This document shows positions 1-7,945 of a stretch of DNA of 58,308 bases, piece by piece (positions within the stretch are counted from its first letter, which is position 1; each line of letters opens with the position of its first letter). The notes below the pieces were generated by a model, which had not been told where the DNA came from, ran no database searches, and saw only the letters and a program-made list of their open reading frames with translations. Made by a program: the position numbers and the translations under genes. Source of the DNA: Deltaproteobacteria bacterium (GTDB lineage: Bacteria; Lernaellota; Lernaellaia; JACKCT01); the NCBI GenBank assembly GCA_020633895.1, contig JACKCT010000016.1, positions 1 through 58,308 on the forward strand, written 5' to 3'.

Positions 1-1
1 G

Positions 2-355
2 TTCCCGGATGTCTACGTGCTCGCCCACCCGGAATGCAGCGAAGAGGTCGTCAACGCGGCGGATTACGCGGGCTCGACCACGCAGATGACCAAGCACGTC
101 CAGGAAACGAACGCGCCCCATTACCTCATCCTCACCGAGTGCTCCATGGGCGATAACATCATCGCCGACAACCCGGACAAGGATATCCTGCGCCTGTGCT
201 CGGTGCGCTGCCCGCACATGAACGAGATCACGTTGGAGGAGGTCCTCCACGCTCTGCGTCACGACGAGCAGGCTATCGAGGTGCCCGAAGACATCCGCGT
301 GCGCGCGAAGGTCTCCCTGGAACGCATGCTGGCGGTGGGCCCGGCGCGGGATTGA
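2..355 (+). CDS. nadA: Quinolinate synthase, C-terminal part (5' end outside window)
   Basis: This is the C-terminal 117 residues of quinolinate synthase, the [4Fe-4S] enzyme that condenses iminoaspartate with dihydroxyacetone phosphate in de novo NAD synthesis. The frame is open from base 2, so the start lies upstream of the window. Visible family blocks are AHPECS, ADYAGST, LTECSMGDN, ENPDK-like ADNPDKD and the Cys-rich CSVRCPHMNEITLEE stretch that carries the last cluster-ligand cysteine. The LTECSM and CPHM spelling resembles the longer, E. coli-like branch of the family. The gene ends in TGA and is followed by a 258-base gap with short GAGCC-type repeats. Identification rests on the C-terminal third only. 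Confidence 0.9.
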   Translation, partial: FPDVYVLAHPECSEEVVNAADYAGSTTQMTKHVQETNAPHYLILTECSMGDNIIADNPDKDILRLCSVRCPHMNEITLEEVLHALRHDEQAIEVPEDIRVRAKVSLERMLAVGPARD

Positions 356-389
356 GGTTGAGCCAATTTGGGTCGCCCGCGTGTCCGTC

Positions 390-594
390 CGAGCCGCGAG
401 CCGTAGCGAGCGGGTGACGCGTTCGTTGCCAGTGGGGATTTCGATCGATCAGAGCCGCGAACCGTCGTGAGTTGCACTCAGGATGCCATGATTATTTTGA
501 GGCGTTGCATGGAACGAACAACGATAGTTCTGGACCGCTTGCTGACCAGCCTTCGCCAAGGTTACGGCCTGGCAAGCTGCGCGCGGCTCTGACG
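390..594. repeat. Cluster of GAGCCGCGA-type short interspersed repeats
   Basis: The gap after nadA holds at least two same-direction copies of a roughly 25-bp motif beginning GAGCCGCGA and followed by CCGT, a variable pair and GAG (about 390-414 and 450-474). An inverted partial copy ends in CGCGGCTCTGA near 583-592. Related copies occur at about 1521, 14073, 14135, 17773, 32482 and at the right edge of the window. I see no gene in 356-613. Confidence 0.6.
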
Positions 595-613
595 CTACAA
601 ATTGGGCTTACCC

Positions 614-1489
614 TCACTCCTCCACCGGCCCCAGCGCCTCGTCGTACATCGCCTTTTCCGGCATCTGCAATTTGGACTCGTCGAATTCCACGCCGTACTG
701 GAAGTCGCTGACCTTCGAATTGGTGCGCAACTCGCCGCGCGAGCCGTCCTCGTTGGTGGCGTAGGTGGTGTGCGTTCGGGCGATAGTGAGCGGCCCGGCG
801 GGTTCGAAATCGGAGTAGACGACGAGCTTTTCCGGCGTGTGCTTCATCTCGCCCTTCATGAACGGCTTATAGCTCACGACGTACTTCAGGCCCGTCAGCA
901 GGTTCGTATTTTTGTCGATGTAGGCGACGTAATAGTCGTCCGGCGCGTCGCCCGTTCCCGCTTCGTAGGTCACTTTGACCTTGTAGGTCGCGCCCAGGCC
1001 GCTGGCCTCGTCCGGTTCGTCGAACATGGCGAGTTTCACGCCCGGGTCGCCGAAAACGAAAGGCACGGCCGTGAAGTAATAGGGCGTCAACGCCCAGAAA
1101 CGCGCGGGAAAATCCTTCGGCGCCATCGTGGTCCAGACGCGCTCGCCCAGGTAGCCGACGCGGCACTCGGGTTCCTCCATGTCCACATAGGCGCGGGAGC
1201 CGAGCAGGTCGACGGTCTGCGTGCCGACCTTGGCCGGACCTTCGACGGGGCGGTAGGCGTAGTGGAAGCGGATCGCCTTGCCCGCGAACCATTTTTCGAT
1301 GCCGCCGTGGGCCTCGATGGATTTCAGGAGAATCTTGCCGGCGTCGGTTTTCGACAGACGTTCCACGGCGCCCTCGGCCCGATCCTTGGCCTCGTCGGGA
1401 TAAGTCGCCCGATGCACCTGCGCGCTTGCGACGGCGCAAGCCAATAAGGCGAGGGTGACGGCGAGAAACAGCCCGGCGACGCGACGCAT
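614..1489 (-). CDS. Exported LolA-like/DUF6503-type protein
   Basis: This is a 291-residue protein with a classical signal peptide (MRRVAGLFLAVTLALLACAV followed by ASAQ), so it is probably periplasmic. The mature part begins with a helix (DEAKDRAEGAVERL) and the phrase LKSIEAHGGIEKWFAGKAIRF, which is typical of LolA/DUF6503-like lipoprotein-carrier folds. Long alternating beta segments follow. I chose the ATG at 1489 rather than the upstream in-frame ATG at 1537 because it is preceded by GGGAG and begins the signal peptide. No catalytic residues are evident, so a lipid-binding or scaffolding role is inference from fold resemblance. It stands alone, transcribed convergently to nadA. Confidence 0.6.
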   Translation of the reverse strand: MRRVAGLFLAVTLALLACAVASAQVHRATYPDEAKDRAEGAVERLSKTDAGKILLKSIEAHGGIEKWFAGKAIRFHYAYRPVEGPAKVGTQTVDLLGSRAYVDMEEPECRVGYLGERVWTTMAPKDFPARFWALTPYYFTAVPFVFGDPGVKLAMFDEPDEASGLGATYKVKVTYEAGTGDAPDDYYVAYIDKNTNLLTGLKYVVSYKPFMKGEMKHTPEKLVVYSDFEPAGPLTIARTHTTYATNEDGSRGELRTNSKVSDFQYGVEFDESKLQMPEKAMYDEALGPVEE

Positions 1490-1611
1490 TTTCCACTCCC
1501 GATTTTTCGATGGTGAGATGAGAGCCGCGACCGACACGCGGTGACGATTCGCGACAGCATTCAGCTTAGGGGCATCCTAGGGGATCGGGCGACGACAAAC
1601 TATGCGGTACG

Positions 1612-2649
1612 TCACGTTGCGTCGGCGGGAGCCGGGTCGGTGGATTCGTCGTAGCAGCAGTTGACCCGATAGTTGCAAGGCAGGTTGCATCGGCTCATGT
1701 CATCCCGGCGGTTTTGCGCGAAGGTCGATTCCCACATGGCGCGCACGTCGTCGTCGATGGTGCCCACCGGTCCGAAAACGTCGCAGAAGGTCAGGTCGCC
1801 GTTGGATTGGGCGATCAGACTGCCGTAGGCCACGCGGCATTCGTTGCCGGTCAGGCCGTTGCGCGGGTTGCGGAAGTAGCGTTGCCAGACGGAGAACTGG
1901 GCCTCCGGATTATCGATGCGCGCGCCGTCCCGTTTCATTTCCTTGAGCGTTTCCAGCGTCGCGACGATCGCCTCCGCTTCGTCCGAAGACTTGGGCCAGA
2001 GGGCGTCGCGGTCGAAGAAACCATCGTCCCAAGGCTTGCCCATGGTGGGGATGACGGACTGGAAATGCATCGCCTTGATGCGCGGGTCGGCGGTGAAAAA
2101 GCGAACGACCTCGGGCATTTCCCGGTGGTTTTGGGCATTGATGACGGGCACGACGTGGAGCGTCCAGTCGGTATGCTTTCCGACGTAATGGAGGATGTCG
2201 ACGATGCCCTGAAACGACCCCGGGCCGTTGCGCAGGCGGTCGTGCGTGGCGGCCAGGCCGTCGACGGAGACGTTGAGGATGGACAGCCCGGCGTCCTTCA
2301 GGCGCTCGACCTTGTCGACGTTGAGCAATGTGCCGTTGGTGTTGAGCGCGACTTTGAGGCCGTAGCTCGCCAGGCGCTCCACGAAATCCACGCACCGGTG
2401 ATGCAGCATCGGCTCGCCGCCGGTGACGAGGACCTGCGTTCCGGTCGGCAGCCAATCGCCCAGCCGGTCGATGAAGGCCAGCCACCGGTCCGGTGTGGGC
2501 TCGCTGACCTTGATGTTCGGGCAGTCGCACATATGGCAACGCAGGTTGCATCGCATGGTGATCGAAAGATTGACGAAGCTCGGCGGATCGGGCGGGGCGG
2601 GGGCCCGGCCCAGGAAGTCGACGGGAACGATCGCGGCGCCGGTGTCCAT
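1612..2649 (-). CDS. Radical SAM protein with SPASM-like C-terminus
   Basis: This is a 345-residue radical SAM enzyme. The cluster motif CNLRCHMC (Cys34, Cys38, Cys41, an exact CxxxCxxC) is followed by the glycine-rich VLVTGGEPMLH and by LNTNGTLL, the standard SAM-binding landmarks. The last 90 residues contain further cysteines (NECRVAYG, TFCD, CNLPCNYRVNCC), which suggests one or two auxiliary Fe-S clusters in a SPASM-type domain. SPASM enzymes commonly modify peptides or mature enzymes, but no precursor peptide or partner lies beside it, so the substrate is unknown. The start at 2649 removes about 130 residues of low-quality upstream reading frame that would overlap the divergent citrate synthase gene. 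Confidence 0.75.
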   Translation of the reverse strand: MDTGAAIVPVDFLGRAPAPPDPPSFVNLSITMRCNLRCHMCDCPNIKVSEPTPDRWLAFIDRLGDWLPTGTQVLVTGGEPMLHHRCVDFVERLASYGLKVALNTNGTLLNVDKVERLKDAGLSILNVSVDGLAATHDRLRNGPGSFQGIVDILHYVGKHTDWTLHVVPVINAQNHREMPEVVRFFTADPRIKAMHFQSVIPTMGKPWDDGFFDRDALWPKSSDEAEAIVATLETLKEMKRDGARIDNPEAQFSVWQRYFRNPRNGLTGNECRVAYGSLIAQSNGDLTFCDVFGPVGTIDDDVRAMWESTFAQNRRDDMSRCNLPCNYRVNCCYDESTDPAPADAT

Positions 2650-2796
2650 GGATTTCCCGATTATCCCAGATCGCCGGTCCCGTCCACAATCGGCCTTACA
2701 ACCCGACCGAATCGGAGCCTCGGTCACGTCCGGGAGTTTTCCAAATATTTCGCGGGATTTCGGCCAATTATGGCGCCCTGGGCGATTCGGCCGTTC

Positions 2797-2825
2797 TTGA
2801 CCGGGCCCTTGCGGGCGACTACGAT
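2797..2825 (+). promoter_or_regulatory. Candidate sigma70-type promoter for citrate synthase
   Basis: TTGACC (2797-2802) and TACGAT (2820-2825) are separated by 17 bases, upstream of gltA. This gives a leader of roughly 120 bases. It sits in the 304-base divergent gap (2650-2953) between the radical SAM gene and gltA, in which I see no further gene. An AGGAGG Shine-Dalgarno (2941-2946) lies seven bases before the gltA ATG. Confidence 0.5.
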
Positions 2826-2953
2826 GGGCTGGGAGCCGAACGCGCTTTTCCTGATACAAGTCCGAATCCGCCACCGGGCCCTGTCTTGGAGGCGCACACC
2901 TTTGCATTTCATCGACGAGATCGGCCCGGTCCGGCCGGGCAGGAGGCGAATAA

Positions 2954-4279
2954 ATGAGCGATGGCGAACAAACAGTCACCAAGGGTGAAAAAGCCACGCT
3001 GACTTTTGACGGCAAGCAATACGAACTCCCGGTCGTCGTCGGCACGGAAAATGAAAAGGCTATTGATATCAGCCGCTTGCGCGCTGAGACGGGCTATATC
3101 ACCCTGGACGACGGGTACGGCAACACGGGGGCTTGCGAGTCGAGCATTACCTATATCGACGGCGAAAACGGCATCCTGCGTTACCGGGGCTATCCCATTG
3201 AGGACCTCGCCCGCCACGCCACCTTCCTGGAAGTTTCGTATCTGCTGATATACGGCTGCCTGCCCACGCAGGACCAACTCACCAACTTCGAGACCAAGCT
3301 GACGCGCCACACGCTGGTGCATGAGCATATGCGCCGTTTCTTCGACGCGTTCCCGCCGTCGGCCCATCCGATGGCGATCCTCTCGTCGGTCGTCTGCGGC
3401 CTGTCGACCTTTTACAAGGAATCGGGCAACACCAAGAACGACGACGACGTGGAACTGTCCATCATCCGCATCCTGGCCAAGCTGCCGACCATCGCGGCCA
3501 TGTCGTACAAAAAGTCCCTGGGCCAGCCGATCATCTACCCGGACAACGCGTTGGATTACACCTCCAACTTCCTGCAGATGATGTTCGGTTTCCCCACGGA
3601 GAAATACCAGGTCGATCCGGATATCGCCCGTACGCTGGACGTGATGCTCACGCTGCACGCCGACCATGAGCAGAACTGTTCCACCTCCACGGTGCGTCTG
3701 GTGGGCAGCTCGCGGGCCAATCTGTACGCCGCCATCAGTTCGGCGATCTGCGCGCTTTGGGGACCGTTGCATGGCGGGGCCAACCAGGCGGTTCTGGAGA
3801 TGCTCACGCATATGCGGGACAGCGGGCTGAGCGTCAAATCGTTCATCGACAAGGTGAAGGATGATTCCAGCGAACAGCGGCTCATGGGCTTCGGGCACCG
3901 GGTTTATAAGAATTACGATCCCCGGGCCACGATCATCAAGGAGCACGCGGACCTGGTGCTCACGAAGCTCAAAAAGAAGGATCCGCTTCTCGACATGGCC
4001 ATGGAGCTTGAGGAAGCAGCCCTTTCCGACGACTACTTCATCTCCCGCCGGCTTTATCCCAACGTGGATTTTTATTCCGGCCTGATCTACCGGGCGCTCG
4101 ATATCCCGACCAATATGTTCACCGTCATCTTCGCCATGGGGCGTCTGCCCGGCTGGATCGCCCAGTGGAAGGAGATGATGTTCTCCGACTCGCGCATCGG
4201 CCGCCCTCGCCAGATTTACGTCGGCGCCGCGGAACGTCAATTGGTGCCGATCGCCAAGCGCACCGAAGAGATCTGCTGA
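2954..4279 (+). CDS. gltA: Citrate synthase
   Basis: This 441-residue type II citrate synthase condenses acetyl-CoA and oxaloacetate at the entry of the TCA cycle. The catalytic triad is readable: His273 in GPLHGGAN, His315 in GFGHRVYK and Asp372 in YPNVDFYSG. The HADHEQNCSTSTVR block (around 235-248) and the N-terminal beta-rich extension typical of the large Gram-negative form are also present. The start is fixed by an ideal AGGAGG at 2941-2946. It is followed after 22 bases by an acyl-CoA ligase gene on the same strand, possibly in one transcript. Near the acetyl-CoA-assimilation genes on the opposite strand it adds to an acetyl-CoA-handling neighbourhood. Confidence 0.96.
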   Translation: MSDGEQTVTKGEKATLTFDGKQYELPVVVGTENEKAIDISRLRAETGYITLDDGYGNTGACESSITYIDGENGILRYRGYPIEDLARHATFLEVSYLLIYGCLPTQDQLTNFETKLTRHTLVHEHMRRFFDAFPPSAHPMAILSSVVCGLSTFYKESGNTKNDDDVELSIIRILAKLPTIAAMSYKKSLGQPIIYPDNALDYTSNFLQMMFGFPTEKYQVDPDIARTLDVMLTLHADHEQNCSTSTVRLVGSSRANLYAAISSAICALWGPLHGGANQAVLEMLTHMRDSGLSVKSFIDKVKDDSSEQRLMGFGHRVYKNYDPRATIIKEHADLVLTKLKKKDPLLDMAMELEEAALSDDYFISRRLYPNVDFYSGLIYRALDIPTNMFTVIFAMGRLPGWIAQWKEMMFSDSRIGRPRQIYVGAAERQLVPIAKRTEEIC

Positions 4280-4301
4280 TCGCCCCAGGGTCGGGAAACC
4301 C

Positions 4302-5867
4302 GTGCGCCTGAACATTGCGCAACACTGCCTGCTTCGCCACGCTCGGGACGCGTCCCGGGCCGACAAGACCGCGCTGATCTTCACCGCCGAGGACGGCCGC
4401 GAGCAGACTTTCACTTACCGACAACTCGCCGAGCACGTGGACGCCCTGGCCGGGGCGTTGCTGCGTCGCGGCCTGACGCCCGGCGACCGGGTGCTGATCC
4501 GTCTGCCCAATTGCGCGGCCTACGCGGTGGCGTTTTTCGGCGCCATGCGGGCGGGGCTGATCCCCGTGCCCTCCAGCGCCATGCTCACGGCCGAGGAGGT
4601 CGACTTCCTCCTGCGCGACGCCGGTGCGAGGGCGATCATCGGCTCGCCGGAGTTGCTTTCGCCGCTGTGGGAGACCCTTGTCCGGCCGCCGGAGCTGTGC
4701 CTGGCGGTGGTGGACGGCGAGGATGAATCGCTCCTCCCTAGCGGCCTGGAACGGGCGGATTTTCGCGCGATGCTCGACGAAACCGGCGCCGTTAACCTGC
4801 CCGACGTGGGCGATGAGGATCCCGCGTATCTGATCTACACCTCGGGCACCACCGACCATCCCAAGGGCGTGCTGCATGCCCATCGTTCGCTTATGGGGCG
4901 GGCGACGGTGGTGCGCGAGTGGGAGGGGCTGGTCGAGGACGACCGCGTCTGCCACGCGGGGGCGCTGAATTGGACGTACACGCTGGGCGTCGGGCTGATG
5001 GACCCATGGAGTGTGGGCGCGACGGCGATCCTGTACGCCGGGCAAAAAGACCCCGCCGTTTGGCCGGGATTGATCGAGCGCCACCGGGTGACGGTCTTCG
5101 CGGCGGTGCCGACGGTCTATCGCCAGATCCTGAAATACGCCGACGTGGAGTCCTTTGATTTGTCGAGCCTGCGCCACGGGCTGACGGCCGGCGAAGCGCT
5201 GCCGGTGGGGGTGTACGACGAATGGAAGCGCCGCGCGGGATGCGAACTTTACGAGGCGCTGGGCATGACCGAAATCTCGACGTACATCTCTTTCAAGCCC
5301 GGGATGACGGTGAAGCCCGGCGCTTGCGGCGTGCCCCAGGCGGGACGGCCGATTCGCCTGATCGGGCGCGACGATTTGCATGAGGTTCCGCCGGGCGAGG
5401 TGGGACGCATCGCGGTGCGTCGTGATGATCCGGGGCTGATGCTGCGCTACTGGAATCGGGCCGAGGAAGAGTTGGGGCACTTCGAAGGGGAATGGTTCGT
5501 CGGCGGCGATCTGGCTCGGGCGGCCGAGGACGGCGTGTGGTGGTATCAGGGCCGGGACGACGACGTGATGACGAGCTTCGGATATCGCGTCAGCCCCCAG
5601 GAAGTGGAGCACATCCTCGCGACGCACCCCACGGTGGCCGAGTGCGCGGTGACGATGGTGCCGACCGGGCGGGAGGGGATCGCCGTGATGACGGCGTTCG
5701 TCAAGCTGGCGGACGGCGCGACGTTCAACGACGAGGGGCTCTCAACCCATTGCCACGCTCACCTGGCCGACTACAAATGCCCCAAGGCGTTCCGCCAAGT
5801 TGACGCCTTGCCTCGCACGCGTAACGGCAAGGTGAAGCGGGCGGAGTTGCTGAAAATCGCCGATTGA
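4302..5867 (+). CDS. AMP-forming acyl-CoA ligase, benzoate/acetate-CoA ligase-like
   Basis: This is a 521-residue member of the ANL superfamily, activating a carboxylate to its acyl-AMP and then to the CoA thioester. The phosphate-binding motif YTSGTTDHPKG spans residues 179-189. EALGMTE (A5) and the hinge/lid region GRDDDVMTSFGYRVSP are intact, and the catalytic lysine of the C-terminal lid is Lys510 in NGKVKR. Overall layout resembles benzoate-CoA ligase and medium-chain ligases more than acetyl-CoA synthetase, which is longer, but the substrate cannot be read. It starts with GTG at 4302 with only a weak Shine-Dalgarno, 22 bases after gltA, which is compatible with coupled expression. Confidence 0.85.
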   Translation: MRLNIAQHCLLRHARDASRADKTALIFTAEDGREQTFTYRQLAEHVDALAGALLRRGLTPGDRVLIRLPNCAAYAVAFFGAMRAGLIPVPSSAMLTAEEVDFLLRDAGARAIIGSPELLSPLWETLVRPPELCLAVVDGEDESLLPSGLERADFRAMLDETGAVNLPDVGDEDPAYLIYTSGTTDHPKGVLHAHRSLMGRATVVREWEGLVEDDRVCHAGALNWTYTLGVGLMDPWSVGATAILYAGQKDPAVWPGLIERHRVTVFAAVPTVYRQILKYADVESFDLSSLRHGLTAGEALPVGVYDEWKRRAGCELYEALGMTEISTYISFKPGMTVKPGACGVPQAGRPIRLIGRDDLHEVPPGEVGRIAVRRDDPGLMLRYWNRAEEELGHFEGEWFVGGDLARAAEDGVWWYQGRDDDVMTSFGYRVSPQEVEHILATHPTVAECAVTMVPTGREGIAVMTAFVKLADGATFNDEGLSTHCHAHLADYKCPKAFRQVDALPRTRNGKVKRAELLKIAD

Positions 5868-5871
5868 TGAT

Positions 5872-5979
5872 GGGTGCCACACTTTCGCGAGGCCAAGGGC
5901 CGAGAGAAGGTGTGAAAATTTTAATGCACGAAATAGCACACCTTCCCACCGACGTTGTCGGCGTGAAAGTGTGGCACCC
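5872..5979. repeat. Long palindromic intergenic repeat, copy A
   Basis: This element of about 108 bp is bounded by a perfect 15-bp inverted repeat, GGGTGCCACACTTTC (5872-5886) and GAAAGTGTGGCACCC (5965-5979). An inner inverted pair is built on AAGGTGTG/CACACCTT. It lies between the convergent ligase and acetyltransferase genes and could act as a bidirectional transcription stop. Its two arms are nearly identical, in inverted order, to those of the element at 7782-7890. A third copy is at 25444-25546 and a half copy at 17821-17864. Confidence 0.75.
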
Positions 5980-6004
5980 GGTGGAGTAGGAAGCGTCCCG
6001 CCGC

Positions 6005-6553
6005 CTACGCCAGCGTCTCGAATAAAAGAATATCCGATGCCGAGCCTTCGCCGACCAGGGCGAAACCGGCTTTTTCCAGGACGCGCTTCGAGGCGTTCAT
6101 GTAGCGCATCGTTTCGGCCGTGACGCGTTTGACCTGGGGATGGAGAAACGCCTGGTCGGTCAGGCCGCGGGCGATCTCGGTGCCGAACCCTTGCCGCCAG
6201 TAATCCTTGACCAGGGAATACCCGATCTCGACCGTGCCGTCGGGCGAAGGCGGGCCCTTGTACCCGCCGCCGCCGATGACGGTGCGTCCCTTCGGATCGA
6301 GCCGATGGACGAAATACCACGACCACCATCCGACGTGCCGCCGGTCGGCTTCGAGTTGTTCCAGGGTGTAATGCAGCGCGTTCACATCGATGAATTCGGG
6401 CGGCCAGACCTGCGGCACCCGAGCCGACAGCCCCAACTCCAATTGCTCGCGCCCCTCCAGATCCCGGCGGATCAGATCCGGTGTCGCGGCGATCAACTCC
6501 AGACGCGGCGTGGCGAAGACGCGCGGGGCTTCGAATATCGGGCTATTGCTCAT
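6005..6553 (-). CDS. GNAT acetyltransferase, RimJ/RimL-like
   Basis: This 182-residue GCN5-related N-acetyltransferase opens with ATPRLELIAATPDLI, a start typical of RimJ/RimL-type enzymes. The acetyl-CoA pyrophosphate loop reads DYWRQGFGTEIARGL (Q-x-x-G-x-G/A type) and is followed by the MNASKRVLEKAGF segment seen at the end of the fold. The family acetylates protein N-termini, antibiotics or small molecules, and nothing here fixes the acceptor. I chose the ATG at 6553 over a longer upstream frame because the conserved domain begins within ten residues of it and GGGGGA precedes it. It is the last gene on the minus strand after the aldolase, 162 bases downstream. Confidence 0.8.
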   Translation of the reverse strand: MSNSPIFEAPRVFATPRLELIAATPDLIRRDLEGREQLELGLSARVPQVWPPEFIDVNALHYTLEQLEADRRHVGWWSWYFVHRLDPKGRTVIGGGGYKGPPSPDGTVEIGYSLVKDYWRQGFGTEIARGLTDQAFLHPQVKRVTAETMRYMNASKRVLEKAGFALVGEGSASDILLFETLA

Positions 6554-6715
6554 CAACGACGGTCCCCCGGTGAGGGCGGTCAGGGTAAAGGCGTGCGCCT
6601 TTGCTGTCGAGGCGGGTTTTTCCCGGACATTTGTCGAGCGTCGCGGCGACAAAACAACAACGGCGACGATCCGAAGATCGTCGCCGCGTGTCGTGTCAGG
6701 CGGTATTGGCGGTGT

Positions 6716-7636
6716 CTAAGCGGCGCCCTTGAAAATGTCCTGGATGGACTTGAGCAGTTCGATCGCTTCGGCTTCAGGGCGCTGGAAGGAATTGCGTCCG
6801 ATGATGGAGCCGAAGCCGCCGCCGTCCCGGATGCCCTTGATCTCTTCGAGAACCTCCGCCGTGCCCTTGGCCGCGCCGCCGGAGAAAATGACGATACGCC
6901 GGCCGTCGAAGCAGGACTGCACCACGTGGCGGATGCGGTCGGGCAGGGTGTCGATCTTGATGCCCTGGGCCTCGTAGACCTTGCGGGCCTCGTCCTGCTC
7001 GATCTTGGCGGTGGGCGGCTTGACCTTGATGATGTGGGCGCCGAGCTGGGCGGCGATCTGGGCGGCGTAGGCCACCACGTCGATGGCCGTCTCCCCGTCC
7101 TTGGACAGGCCCTCGCCGCGCGGATAGGACCAGATAACCGTGGGCAGGCCCTTGGCCCGGGCTTCCTCGCTCATCTCGCGGATCTGCTGGTACATCGTGT
7201 TGCGCAGGGAGCTGCCCGGATAGATCGTAAAGCCGATGGCGTTGGCGCCCAGGCGCAGGGCGTCGTCCACCGACGCGGTGATCGCCGAGCAGGGGTTCGG
7301 ATTGTTATAGAGGGTGTCCGAGTTGTTCACTTTGAGGATCAGCGGAATCTGACCGGCGAAGGTGGCCGAACCGGCGGAGATGAAGCCCAGGGGAGCGGCA
7401 TAGCCGTTGCACCCGGATTTGAGGGCCAGATTGAAGTGATAGTGCGGGTCGTACCCGGCGGGATTCGGCGCGAAGCTGCGCGCCGGGCCGTGCTCGAAAC
7501 CCTGGTCCACCGGCAGAATGACCAGCTTACCCGTGCCCTTGAGGCGCCCGGTTTCCAAAAAGCGGTAGAGATTGGCCAAAACGCCGGGGTTTTCGCCTTC
7601 GTAATTCGCCAGGATCTTCTTGGTAATGCGCGACAT
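6716..7636 (-). CDS. Class I fructose-bisphosphate aldolase, DhnA/FbaB type
   Basis: This 306-residue DhnA/FbaB-family class I aldolase interconverts fructose 1,6-bisphosphate with dihydroxyacetone phosphate and glyceraldehyde 3-phosphate through a Schiff base. The active-site lysine is in AHIIKVKPP (residues 200-208). Other family blocks are LPVDQGFEHGP (41-51), FTIYPGSS, and FSGGAAKG plus IIGRNSFQRP for phosphate binding. I took the ATG at 7636 (MSRITKK). An ATG one codon upstream is equally possible, and neither has a strong Shine-Dalgarno. It lies downstream of the mesaconyl-CoA hydratase-like gene but a 309-base gap with a palindrome and a tandem repeat separates them, so shared transcription is doubtful. 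Confidence 0.9.
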   Translation of the reverse strand: MSRITKKILANYEGENPGVLANLYRFLETGRLKGTGKLVILPVDQGFEHGPARSFAPNPAGYDPHYHFNLALKSGCNGYAAPLGFISAGSATFAGQIPLILKVNNSDTLYNNPNPCSAITASVDDALRLGANAIGFTIYPGSSLRNTMYQQIREMSEEARAKGLPTVIWSYPRGEGLSKDGETAIDVVAYAAQIAAQLGAHIIKVKPPTAKIEQDEARKVYEAQGIKIDTLPDRIRHVVQSCFDGRRIVIFSGGAAKGTAEVLEEIKGIRDGGGFGSIIGRNSFQRPEAEAIELLKSIQDIFKGAA

Positions 7637-7781
7637 GATGATTGCCCGTCTGATTGGAATGTGGATGATCAATCGGCGTGCGAGCGCGTCAATACGCGCC
7701 GAGCCGCTACAATTTTGTTAGCACACGGGCGGTGGGGCCGCAAGACGGGATTGGCCCGGACTTGGAGGTCGACTGAGAACC

Positions 7782-7890
7782 GGGTGCCGCACTTTCACGC
7801 CGACAGCGTCGGCGGGAAGGTGTGGTCTTCGTCCCGGAAGAGAGTTCACACCTTCTCTCGGACTAGCGTCCTCGCGAAAGTGTGGCACCC
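7782..7890. repeat. Long palindromic intergenic repeat, copy B (inverted relative to copy A)
   Basis: The outer arms are GGGTGCCGCACTTTC and GAAAGTGTGGCACCC, with inner GAAGGTGTG/CACACCTTC. The left arm matches the reverse complement of the right arm of the 5872-5979 element with only about three differences over 45 bases, so this copy is inverted relative to it. The two inverted copies flank the GNAT and aldolase genes. The element occupies much of the 309-base gap between the aldolase and the hydratase-like gene. Confidence 0.75.
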
Positions 7891-7944
7891 GGCAGTGCGG
7901 CACCCGGCAGTGCGGCACCCGGCAGTGCGGCACCCGGCAGTGCG
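7891..7944. repeat. 15-bp tandem repeat, 3.6 perfect units
   Basis: The unit GGCAGTGCGGCACCC repeats perfectly at 7891, 7906 and 7921, with a nine-base partial copy at 7936-7944. It directly abuts the right arm of the 7782-7890 palindrome, whose last bases (GGCACCC) are also the end of the unit, so it looks like slippage from the palindrome's edge. It ends one base before the stop codon of the hydratase-like gene. Confidence 0.9.
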
Positions 7945-7945
7945 A

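Noticed and set aside
2650-3045. An upstream extension of the radical SAM gene
   Set aside because: It would overlap the gltA promoter, leader and start and has Arg/Pro-rich translation with no family similarity.
7718-7933. A short minus-strand frame encoding repeated VPHCR-type pentapeptides
   Set aside because: It is a direct translation of the 15-bp tandem repeat and palindrome, not a gene.
7891-7944. CRISPR-like array
   Set aside because: The units are directly adjacent with no spacers and only 15 bp long.
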